DNA of 64,000 nucleotides from Microplitis mediator (Eukaryota > Arthropoda > Insecta > Hymenoptera > Braconidae). The DNA lies in contig NC_079969.1 in the NCBI RefSeq assembly GCF_029852145.1, positions 18,781,798 through 18,845,797 of the forward strand. Direction: 5' to 3'. How positions within the stretch are numbered: the stretch's first letter is position 1; the number at the start of each line of letters is the position of its first letter. The notes under the pieces are model-generated. The model did not search any database. It saw only the letters and a list, made by a program, of their open reading frames with translations, and was not told where the DNA came from. Made by a program: the position numbers and the translations under genes. Positions 34,853 through 45,589 of this stretch are shown here, in pieces.

Positions 34853-35300
34853 AGGGTGGGCCATTTTGAGGCGAATTTTTTTCAACAAAAAAACAGGCTG
34901 AAAACTTGCAGGAAAGTAAGAAAAGAAGCTAGTTCAAAGCGGAGCTCCCAATATTAATATTTAGAGGTGTCAATTTCTAATTTTCCATTTCCCATTTAAA
35001 TAACATGGGAAAAAAAAATTATTTTTTTTATTTTTCTAGCTCGGCATTTGCACCTCATATAAACGAGTCCATAGGATATTCTTCTAGAGATTTTGAAGCT
35101 CTACAAAAAATGTCTCTTATCATTTTTTGATAAATCTATCTATTTGAAAGTTATTAGAGCTGGAAGTCAAATTTATAATAAATTTCCAGATTTTTTTTAC
35201 TTTTCCAGCAAAACTATCAGACTTATCGAAAAATGTCATAGCACCTTTCTTGTAAACAATTTTATGCCCTACAAATTATTTGCAATAAAGTTCGTTTAAA
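34853..35300 (+). repeat. Solo left end of the AGGGTG family
   Basis: Starts CTAGGGTGGGCCATTTTG. It continues with the family's subterminal TTTCCCATTTAAATAACATG (34988-35008) and GGAAAAAAAAATT. The 68-codon ORF at 35093 has no homology I recognise. The opposite arm is missing; 35400-35470 repeats part of 35220-35290 in direct orientation. Confidence 0.65.
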
Positions 35301-35469
35301 TTCCGCATTGTTTTCTAGTTATTTTCATTTTAATGTTAAATTCTCAGAATAGATTAGAAGAATATTATTTTTACGAGCTTGGCATTAAAATGTCGTAGGA
35401 CCATTGTTATAGACAATTTTATTCCCTACAAATTATTTTCAATAAAGTTTATTCAATTTCCATTCTGGC

Positions 35470-37340
35470 TGCTAAACAGCATTTTTTTAGTAACGCATAT
35501 GTTACTATATTGTCGAGCGTCAATCAACTGATACCCGCTGGCGTTTTTTTTAATTTTAAAGCGATAAGTAATTGAACGGAAATTTTAAAGTGCGTCGCAA
35601 TAAACGCTAGACGACAATTTATCGTTAAAAACACATTAAATAATAATTATAATTAATTTAATGTATCAAAAAAATCAAACCGTATCTTAAACTTGTTGAT
35701 TGTATTTTTAAACTTGAAATAAAATATTTTTTATATTTTTTCCTGTAAACATCGACCCAATTTCAAATATAAGTATGATGATTTGCTTCAACACTAAAAC
35801 TAGCTGTATGTGCGTAAAAAATCAGATCACTCAAAGATTCTAGGGGAATAAAGACACCCATTTTCGGTGTTTATATCAACCATGTGACAGCTGCTTCGAG
35901 TAATTAAGCAAGAAAAAGGGTAGCAAGAGTAAAATGCACATAGGGCGTAAATGTAATTACCGTATGTCATATCAGCGTCTGCTCCTAAAAATCGATAATA
36001 ATTTTTTTTTCTGTCTAAGATTTGTGATTCCGAAGGTAATAGGATTTAGTTGTTGAGCTGTTAATGACATCTTTTATGAGCCATTATCGCACTATAGAAC
36101 TCTCGAATAAAACTTAACAGTGACAGAAAAAATATATATATTTTTTTTTAATTCTTACTAAATTTTTAGGCGTCTTGTCGTGCCCAAATATTTTCTATGG
36201 AGCAACTTGGTAAAGTATGGTACTGGGGTAAAATAAGACACTATCTTTTTGGTTAACCTGCTTAAGAAATCCGATAGATTCTTATAGCTGTATGTATAAG
36301 GCCCTATACTCAACTATAGCGCTTCTCATAGAACTCTTTCATTCTTATAAAATCTCTATGAGACTTTATGAGAATCCATTAGATTCTATGAGATTCTCTA
36401 AACAGGGTGTGACTTATTTTGCTACTTGACAAATCATTATTCTTAATACTTACTGTGATTGTATTTTATGAAATATACTTTAAGTGTTCAATTATTCGTT
36501 GAAAAATTTTTCATAGAACATGAGAAAAAAACTGAAAACCACCTGACCCTGCGGACCAGCCCCAAAACTTCCCGCTGTTATCAAGCTCCTTGAGCTCGAA
36601 AACACTGCTGTTGTCAATGGATGGTAGAGCCCTTTGAGCTCAACAATACCTTAAAATACATTGGTATTTTTAAGCCATTTGAGCTCGAAGAAAGTCGCAT
36701 TTTGTATTCAACTCCGTGAATTCAAGAAATTGAAAATAATCAATAATGATTGTTCTTTCGAGTTTTGCTCGCGAATATGCTTGATAAATTGAGTGTATTT
36801 AACGAGAAATTTATAGAAATGGTCGATAGGTAGAGTAACTTGAACTTTGAATTTAAGCAACGAGTTAATATATGAAACATCCGAAAAAAATCAGCAGAAA
36901 TAGTGATTTTTTAAAATTTTGATGATGATATTATTTCAACTAACGAACCAATTGAAATAATTCATGTAGCAATTATCAAACACTATGGAGCCAAAGGGCC
37001 AGCATGAGTTTGAAAACATATGAGGAATTACAATATGCGTTATCCGAAAAAAAAACAAAGTAAATTGTTTTTTTTGAATTTTTCATCGTCGATATCCTCC
37101 GATCTAATTAACCGATTTTGATGTTCGAGGGGGCTTTCGACGCAATTTTTCAGCATGTTATGCTAAAACATTATTAGAATCAATCTGTTTGAGATTCCAC
37201 TATTTTGAGGATAATAAATTAATTAACGACTAATTTAATTAGGTATTAACTTTATCAATTGTGAAACACAAAAACAAATTTCTTGATTCAATGACTTAGT
37301 AATGAATTTTCTGGAAGTTATTCCCATGCAAAAAAATTCT
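35470..37340. other. Repeat-rich intergenic sequence
   Basis: No gene. 36255-36410 is an array of CTATGAGA and TTCTTATAG half-palindromes. 36540-36650 carries an inverted tail of the AACTTCCCGC repeat (CCTGCGGACCAGCCC, ACTTCCCGCTG, CTTGAGCTCGAAAAC). Confidence 0.5.
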
Positions 37341-37344
37341 AAAT

Positions 37345-37523
37345 TTTGAAGCGTGACCCAACTAATGATTGTAAGCTCCTGGAAGTTCTAATGAATAACC
37401 TAGTAGATGCGGGGGTCAACTTGAATTATTCTACTAGGCTTGGTGATGCCCCATTATTCTGTAGAGATTTATTAGCCAGTCCAGAAACTTCTAGATTTAT
37501 ATTAATGATTGGCAAACTAACGT
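37345..37523 (+). pseudogene. Ankyrin-repeat-like coding fragment
   Basis: An open frame without a start codon reads LLEVLMNNLVDAGVNLN, then RLGDAPLFCRDLLASPETSR, then FILMIGKLT and stop. The order L-x-L-[linker]-AGVNLN-x5-GDAPLF resembles the helix-loop-helix of one ankyrin repeat (usually ADVN and GxTPL). There is only one unit and no exon context, so this is a relic at best. Confidence 0.3.
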
Positions 37524-37920
37524 AATAGCAAAAACTCGCGGAACGATAAAATCAGTTTCAATAAATTTAGAATTTAGCGAGCTGAATTTCTTTTAAATGC
37601 AATCGATATGACTTTTTAATTCGAGATTAAGACTGCTGCGCTATGACACATGCATTCATACGGGTCGAAGAGTGTCTGGAATATTTTGGAGAGTTAAAAT
37701 GAAGTTAATTCTAGATTTATCTATTTTTTAATATTAACTTATAAAATAACTATCCATTGTTATCAATTTATATCATAATTATTATAGTGGTTAGTGATCG
37801 AAGATAATTAAATTTCATTTAATAGTATATTACACACCTCGGCTTCGCGTTGGCCAACAATTACATGTGATCTGAGACATTTCTTACTTTACTGCCCTAG
37901 GTGTGTAATATTCTATTTCT

Positions 37921-37992
37921 CCTCGACGGAGGCGGAAAGCGGCAACTTCGTTTTGCACAGCGGGACGAAAGTTGACGCTTTCCGCCCGGAGG
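37921..37992. repeat. 72-bp conserved hairpin, copy 2
   Basis: Base-for-base identical to 28422-28493. Flanks share ACATGTGATCTGAG and CAACAA upstream at reduced identity. The nearby 73-codon ORF (37953-38174) runs through the hairpin and is not evidence of a gene. Confidence 0.85.
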
Positions 37993-38351
37993 CGAGAATA
38001 GTATACTACATTGCTAGGGAGGGAAATGGGACATTGCTACCCGGAATAAAAATCCGAGGTTGTGATGTCTCAATTCCCTCTCGTGTAACGTATACAATTT
38101 TTGAAAACGCTAGGATTGACAGTTCGGTTGTAAATAAAATAGATAAAGTAGTTATTATTAGGTTTTTAAATTAATTCAGTCATACATTTGATATTCTCGA
38201 TGATGTCACGTATCCTAGCAACGTGTAACTAAGCAGTAAAATGTTTATTTAGTTGTTATAACACTAGTGTAAGCATATGAAATTAATTCATTAAGTGCAA
38301 TAAGTTTATACATTATTAGTGTTTTTTAAATAATTAAGTGTAAAAATCACA

Positions 38352-38790
38352 ATGAGTTTAGATGAATCTGACACTGAACTTACCGGTGACGAGATAATTC
38401 GTAATTTTGATAATGAAACCAAATTAATAACGGACAATTTATTACCCGAGAAATCTAAAGGACGCTATATTTTCGCGTATAATCAGTTTATATCATGGCA
38501 AAAGAAAAATAAAGCGGAATCATTCAATGAAAATGTATTTTTCGTATACTTCAAAGAGTTATCGAAAAACATTGAGCCACCAACTTTATAAGACCAATGG
38601 TCTATGTTAAGAACTACCATTAACTTAAGACATGCAGTTGATATTAGTTCATACCATAATTTAGAATCATTTATTAAAAATTCGGCAAATGGCTATCAAC
38701 TGAAAAAAGATCAAGTTTAAACTTTATCTAAAAGAAATAATTTTCTGAACAATTTTGATGATTTAGTCTACTTAGCAAAAAAAGTCCCCG
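38352..38790 (+). pseudogene. Crypton-type tyrosine recombinase, N-terminal remnant
   Basis: The 79-codon opening (MSLDESDTELTGDE) continues with LLPEKSKGRYIFAYNQFISW, NENVFFVYFKELS and PPTL. After a stop in place of the usual aromatic residue the same frame continues QWSMLRTTINLRHAVDIS, then SFIKNSANGYQLKKDQV, a second stop, and NNFDDLVYLAKK. This matches the SAM-like core-binding domain of insect Cryptons (LLPxKSxxRY...F, ENVxxxYFxEL, LWxxxSMLxxTL). The catalytic half with R..HxxR..Y is absent; the sequence breaks off at 38785. Cryptons integrate by tyrosine recombination. Confidence 0.7.
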
Positions 38791-38899
38791 AGTGGACGAA
38801 CCTCCGCCATTTTGTGTATTAAAACATCATGGCGTCCACAAAACTCGTAGATTAGAGATCACTAGGTGATGGATGGGGACAAGCGTGTATAATGGCGTG

Positions 38900-39311
38900 T
38901 TTGAAATCTTGGTGATTATATTTCTAAGTGGAGGAAGCCCGTATGGGTTGGGGAAGAACTTGCTCCCTACCACTCCTATGCAAGCAGTTCACCAGAGCTG
39001 AAGTCTGGTACCATGGAGGATCCATTCCAAGCCCCACTTTGACCAGAGTCTCTCTATTTCCTGAGATGGGAGGAGTGTATGGGTCCAAATGCGGTCGGTC
39101 TCGTGGTGGTTGTTGGTGAGACACCCACATGCAATGCATGCCTAATGGGTGGGTTAATATGAGCTTATGCTCATATTTCGCTATTATAATATATGGTGGA
39201 CTCAGTACATACAATAGGGATTACGCAGCGCGAGTATGCCTAAAAGGGCGAGGTATCGGCCTCCCGTCAAACGGAGGTGGGCTTAACGGCCCCGTTACAT
39301 TAATTAATTAG
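38900..39311 (+). repeat. 430-bp dispersed repeat, copy 2
   Basis: Parallel to 23600-24052: GGGGAAGAACTTGCTCCCTACC, AAGCCCCACTTTGACCAGAG, TCTCTCTATTTCCTGAGATG, GTCTCGTGGTGGTTG, AACGGAGGTGGGCTTAACGG, ending CCGTTACATTAATTAATTA. It lies downstream of the Crypton relic. Antisense ORFs here are shadows. Confidence 0.55.
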
Positions 39312-39931
39312 CAAAAAAAGTAAATAAAAAAAAATGTTGGAAAATCCGAAAGTGCACACCTCAATCTCTCATTTTATTTTTGATCATTACTGTTATTATA
39401 TACTATTAATGTATTTTTTTATTATGAACTTTTATTCAACTGACAAATTATCATTTTGATTTTTTTTTCTTATTTTCAGTTGAATATTTTTTTACTTTCA
39501 TTTTTTTTTTAAATCCCGCCTTTTGTCTTAGATGTCGCTTTTCTTTCAAACATATTGATACGCTAGTGCTACCACCAGTAGTTGATAGAGAGAAACAATG
39601 AAAAAAATAATAACAACGGTAAAAATAGTAGCTAAATTTTTCACGAATAATCAGTTTTCACGTTTTTTATTAATTACATTATAGGCGATTATCTTGATCA
39701 AATTCGAAGATGAGCTAAATCGGTCGATTAGTTTTGAAGTAATGGATGTTTGAAATTTTCACGATTTTTCGAAAAAATCAGTTTTTAGGTAGATTTTTTT
39801 AAAAATCTAACTATTGTATTTGTCCTCATGGTCGATTTTTCAAGGGATTTCGTCGTAAACTATCATAATTAGTTGAGTAGAGTTCAAAAATACCATTCGT
39901 TAAAAAATTTATATATGTATGTATAAATATA

Positions 39932-40944
39932 AGGGTGCTTTTATTTTTGCGACTATTTTTTTTTCGCTCCCATCCCGAAATTTTGTTGGAAATACCCCCA
40001 AAAAAAATCCCTGAGAGTTTGAGCCCGTAAAATTAATATTAAGTACTCGACCACAGCGTGTGAAAATTTCCCATTTAAAATACATGTAAACTTGGGTTTC
40101 TATTTTTTAAACTTCTATAACTCTGCGGCATTTTATGATATCATCTCGTCCAAACCCGGGATTTCCTCAGAATTAAATGCTCTACACAAGTGCTCATTGA
40201 GGCGAAGTCGTTACTCATATAGGTGGGGTACTACGGACCGCTAAATTGAATTTTTTCATAGAATTGATGTTTTTTCTCTCATTATCTCATAAACAACAAG
40301 ACCTACAGAAAAAATACAAACGACAACTTTATAGGAAATTTAATTTCCTACAAAAAAGGTCCTTAGCACCGAATCACTTAGATTGATATTTTTTGAGATA
40401 TTAATTATTGAAGTTTACGTAGCATTGAATTCCCATATAATGTCGAATTAAATCTTAGAAAATATTGATTTTTCATTTGACTAATATCTCAGAAAACATC
40501 AATCTGAGTGATTTGGTGCTAAGGACCTTTTTTGTAGAAAATTGAATTTCCTATAAAATTATCATTCACATTTTTTCTACAGGTCTTGTTGTTGAGAGAA
40601 AAAACAAGAATCCTATGAAAAAATTCAGTTAAGTGGTCCGTACTACCCCACCTGTATGAGTTACGACTTCGCGACCTGGGGCACTTTAGTAGAGCATTTA
40701 ATTCTGAGAAAATCGCGGCTTTGGGCGAGATGATATCATAAAATGCCGCGGAGTTATAGAAGTTTAAAAAATAAAAGCCCAAGTTTACGTGTATTTTAAA
40801 TGGGAAATCTTCACACGCTGTGGTCGAGTACTTGATATTAATATTAAGGGTCCAAACTCTCAGGGAATTTTTTTGGGGGTATTTCCAACAAAATTTCGAG
40901 ATGGGAGCGAAAAAAAACAGTAGTCGTAAAAATAAAAGCACCCT
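39932..40944. mobile_element. Palindromic MITE of the AGGGTG family (1.0 kb)
   Basis: Ends AGGGTGCTTTTATTTTTGCG and its inverse. Arms of about 480 bp pair through GGTGGGGTACTACGGACC (near 40225) and GGTCCGTACTACCCCACC (near 40635). The subterminal CCCATTTAAAATACATG lies at 40072. No coding capacity. It ends 52 bp before the kinase-bearing element, separated by a TA repeat. Confidence 0.85.
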
Positions 40945-40949
40945 AATAA

Positions 40950-40998
<49 letters not shown>

Positions 40999-41454
40999 GG
41001 TGGTCCTTATTTTGGACATTTGCGAATTTTTATGCTCCCAGAAGCTTATGTGGTTCGAAATAAATAAAAAAAAATATCCTCAAAGTTTCAGGTCTCTATC
41101 ACAATTTTAACCCGTGCCGCACAGCGATGTAAGTTTCCCATTTAAATAACACTGAGTTTTTGGCATTGAACAATTAATTTTTTATTCCGGCTAAAGTAAT
41201 TGTTCGAAAAATTTGAAACTCTGTAGACTTTATCCTTATATTAGCAGCTGCTCCTCAGAATTTTGACAGATTTTCAGCTACCATAATTTTGGGGGTAGAG
41301 CATAATGAAAAAAAAGAAAAAAAAATTTTTTTATTTCTATTTAAAATTTTTTTTTAATAACATGTCAAACCACTCTGCACCCTTATCAGAAGTTCTTACT
41401 TTTTTTTATTCTCGCACCCAAGTGGGTGAACGGCATATCTGTGTTGCACTAATA

Positions 41455-42219
41455 CAGTAATCAGGAGCTTTGGACGAGTTTTTCTTATGACCAAACGAAT
41501 ATTTTCAAAAAATTAAAGCGCACTTCGCTAAATAAGACAATAGTGCGTTGATGAGCAGTAGAGTGTATCTTAAAAGGATTTTTCGAATTTATTACAATTA
41601 CCTCTCAAAATAGTTTCAATTACAACAGAAAAAATTCCATTGAAGTTTAAGCTCTTAATTCCAACGGGAAGAGTTACCGCAAAATTTTTTTTGTGATTTT
41701 TTCAAGAAATTTTATTTTTTATGTTATTTGACTTTGTGTCTTTTTCATAAATACATAATGCATTCAATTGATATCTGAGATCGGTATATCTATGCCACTA
41801 ATCATATTATGCCTTAGTTTAACATTCAATAAATATTATCAATAAATTGAATTTCTTTCAACATTTGCTTAAATAAGCTGCTCACCTTTAAGTTTATTAT
41901 TTGTTTTGAGCTATAAGTAATAAACAAAAGGTTGATAGTTTTGTGTATTATAATATCGAAATAATTATTTATGTACAATTTTCTAACTATAATAAATTAT
42001 TAATAAAATAGATCTCTTCTATCAATAAATGTAAAAAACTTGAAAAATCACAAAAACAAAATTTGCGGCACGTGGTCCCGTTGGAAGTAAGAGCTCAAAC
42101 TTATTAAGGGAACTTTTTTCTGTCGTAATTGAAACCGTTTGTAAGGTGATCGTAATAAATTCAAAAAATCCTTTTAAGGAACACTTTACTGCACACTAAT
42201 GCAAAGCTCCTGATTACTG
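41455..42219. mobile_element. Tc1/mariner-like MITE inside the left arm
   Basis: TIRs CAGTAATCAGGAGCTTTG / inverse, flanked by TA on both sides. Arms extend inward through CTTAATTCCAACGGG (41653) and CCCGTTGGAAGTAAG (42074). The right arm of the host element at 47335-47345 shows the site without this insertion (GCACTAATACTACGG on the complementary strand). No transposase. Confidence 0.8.
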
Positions 42220-42565
42220 TATTAGTACGGAAGCCGGGTTGGCTCACAGCTGTCTTATAGCCAAGTGGCGCTGCACACGGCCACTTTCAACATGAGCACA
42301 AGTCCACACGGCCACTTCCAACATGTGCACATACCACATGTGAAGATGTGCCGGTAAATGAGAACATCTACATTATCGATACGAGAAAGTAAAAAAATAT
42401 GAATATATTTTATCTCTTTTCTTTAACCGACAAATTTTATATACAATTTAATTGTACTGTCTTCCGTACTATAAGAGGTTAAAAATTATTAAACTTACGT
42501 TTGATTCTCAAAAGTAAACAGGATTTTGTTTTTGAGAAAAAAAAACGTTGCAAAAAAACATTAAA

Positions 42566-44837
42566 ATGAGTTTTGTCAAAATAAAAGATCATAAATCAAC
42601 CGTAAAATTACCTTCAAATGGAACAAAACTAAAATTAGAAATCGTTCGGACATACTTTCCAGGTGCTACTGGTTTGACATTTTTTGATGGTGTAGATAAT
42701 TGCGGAATCAACATCGAAAATAACGAATTCGATTTAATCGAAGACGTAAATGAATACGAAGTTTTTTACGCAAGTCCTTTGAAAGGTAAGTTTTGATTCC
42801 AGTAAATTATTTTTATGTTCGATGTTTGAAGTCAAGATCATAAGAACAAAAATGATCCTGAAGTTAGCAGACAATTAACAATTTTCGATTTTTTTTTTAA
42901 AGTTTCATTTTTAAAAAAGTAAAAAACTAAAAATATGCATATGTAGAAAATTAAAAGAACTACAGGTGCAATTTTTAAAAATATTTTTTTTTTTAATTTA
43001 TCGTTTTCAAAAAAAATTCCTAAACTATCAGACGTCAGCTAACCTCAGTGTCATGAACATAAATTCAATAGTCAAATTTCTGCAATAAACGTAATAATAA
43101 TAATAATAATATCAATAATATTCCTTCATAGAAAATAATTACACTGATGCTAAAAGGCGACGAATTGATGAAATTATGGGTATCATTGATGGATCGGAAA
43201 ATAAGGATTTAATTTCTCAGAAATCTGACATTCCAGTAAGTATGACAGTGAAATTTATTTCGTCATTGGCTTATTTTTATTTACTTTATAAATTTTTTTT
43301 ATTCAACAATTCCAAAAAATTTGGCTAGTATAATTGTATTAATTATCCATCTTCAAATTAATGTGTTACTACATTATCTCAGTAATATTTACAAAGATAT
43401 TTCTTACAGACTCCATCGAAGAAAGCCATGAAGACTTTACATGTCGGATGGAAGCACCGAGAAAGTCCCGAAGAAGCTTATAAGCAAATTACTGCACCAG
43501 TCGGTGGTATAAAAAAAGTAGAATTGAATCGAAACAAAAAAAATTCTTTCGACGAAATTAAAAAACTAAGTTTATGTGCTATGGAAAATATATACAACAA
43601 AGAAATATTGGCCAGTTCAATTATTCATCTGGGAAATTATCAAGAAAATATTTTTACCAATTTCACAGACTCAAAAAAGAAACATAATGCTGATTTTTGG
43701 GATTTCAGTGATAACTTGAAGATAAAAAACTCCCAGTTGCGATTATACTTATTTTCAACAATTCTTAAGTGTGAAGACAGTATAAAAATTTGTTCTTCCA
43801 CAGACATTTCGACAGGCTCTAAACAGTGTGATGTCAGTATCAAAACCGTGAAAAAACAGTCATATACTGGAACAGTTATCTCGTTCTCTCAATCGAAAAA
43901 AAAAACATCTTTTAGATCTGAAACTAACACAAATGCTTATACAAGACAGGAAGAATCAAAGACTACGGGTAATAATGAACTCCTATTAAGATTCTCGATA
44001 CCTATGATTGAAGAATCAGACATTAAGTTCACCAAGACAATATTAGGCAGTGGATCTTTTGGATGTGTTATTTTATCAACTTGGAACAAGACAACAGTTG
44101 CCGTGAAGAAGATAAAATCTTCTGAAGAACCAAAATATATATACAGAGAAATTAATGTGATGGATAAGATTCGCCACCCCAATTTAATTTCTATTATGGG
44201 TATATGTTTAACAGAATCTTATTTCTACATTGTTATGGAATACTTCAAAAGTCAAAATTTAGCAGCTTTCATATTGAAGCGTGATGAAGCTTTGGATTAT
44301 GCAGTAAAGAAGAATGAAAACTATTACATCGCATTACAAATGTGTACAGCAATAACGTTTCTTCACGAATTTACCCCTACTATTCTTCACAAGGATATCA
44401 AACCTGAAAATATATTAATAAACAATTTCTTACTGATTAAAATTTGTGATTTTGGCTTAAGCAAGCTATGTGATGGATCCTCTGCCTTAGAAACGACTGT
44501 TGGCCAATATTTTCGCGGAACACCTATATATATGCCACCGGAAATTCTTATTGAACATACACAAGGTACTACACACGCTGATGTATGGTCACTAGCATGT
44601 TGTATCGTCGAACTGTTCACGGAAAAGAAAATTTGGAACGTAGTCCCTGAACTTACTATACCAAGTTTAAAAAAAGTTGTTATTACTCAAAAAATACCAT
44701 GCTTAGAAGGTGTACCGGTATTGATACAGGACACAATTAAAAGATGTTTTGAATATGATCCGAAAAAAAGACCAAATGCTGCTGTGTTGCTGAACTTATT
44801 TAAGCGTGTTTATACAGAAAAAGAAGACGACGAATAA
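42566..44837 (+). CDS. TKL/IRAK-like protein kinase with N-terminal TDP-43-NTD-like domain, inside the transposon
   Basis: Exons 42566-42785, 43132-43235 and 43410-44837 have GT-AG introns and matching phases, giving 583 codons; an upstream in-frame ATG at 42548 is an alternative start. Residues 1-73 contain FPGATGLTFFDG and end in VFYAS, resembling the DIX-like N-terminal oligomerisation domain of TDP-43. Residues 75-310 are Lys/Ser-rich linker with KAKRRR-type basic sequence (AKRRRIDEIM). Residues 315-575 are a complete kinase domain: GSGSFGCV (321), VAVKKIK, HKDIKPENIL (435), CDFGLSK (455), GTPIYMPPEIL, ADVWSLACCIVELFT and a C-terminal arginine in KKRPNA. All catalytic residues are present, so activity is plausible. 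It is closest to TKL kinases (IRAK/Pelle, RIPK); substrates unknown. Either captured from a host or carried long-term by the element. Confidence 0.8.
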
Positions 44838-45589
44838 TAAAAGAAGAAATTAGAGAGGATGATTTTTATATATTGTTCACTAAGTTCAGGTTGTGATTGA
44901 AAGCTTCAGATTATTTAATTACGTTAGTGGACAAAGTATTAACTATTAATAATATCAGGAATTATTTAAAATTTAGATAAAGAAGCTGTGAAGAAGCTAG
45001 AGTTATGAAGTTCAAAGTAACTAATATTCTTTCCATTAGATTCTTTACCTCACCCAATTAAAAATAAATTGTGTTCATTACTTGCAATCTTAGGAATAAC
45101 TTAGTTTGTTATTTAGATTATAAGTTGAAAGTACAAATCTGTCTAAAAGTCAGTATGATATAGTTTTAAGCAGCTATTAATTTATTGTTTTATCTCATAA
45201 GCTTTTATAAAATGTAAAGCAGCTGATAAAAGCTGTTAAGAGCTTTAACTAATAGAGTAGTTATATTTCAATGGCTCTTTTTTTTAGTAGTTTTATTATT
45301 TTTCATGACTTCATGAGTATTTTTTTTTTATATATTGTTATCAAGATTCAAAAAAATATATTTTACTGTTGGAAGTTAAAATTTTGGCTTAATGAGTAAA
45401 ATTGCGTGCTTTTAAAAAAAGAGTTTGTGAAACTTCTTTCAAAATATTTTAATATAATATTACGTATTTTAAGCTGTAATAAACAGAAAATGATAATAAA
45501 AAAAGTCACATTGGAAAAATCAAGGTACAGTTTATTATAACATAAAATTTATATCGTGGAAACAAAATAATTATGTAGGTTACAAATGA

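Noticed and set aside
37953..38174. 73-codon ORF beginning in the conserved hairpin
   Set aside because: The same hairpin at 28422 has no such ORF, and the sequence shows no protein family.
40519..41019. 166-codon ORF with a Tyr-Ile repeat
   Set aside because: It spans two transposon ends and a TA microsatellite, which produces the Tyr-Ile run.
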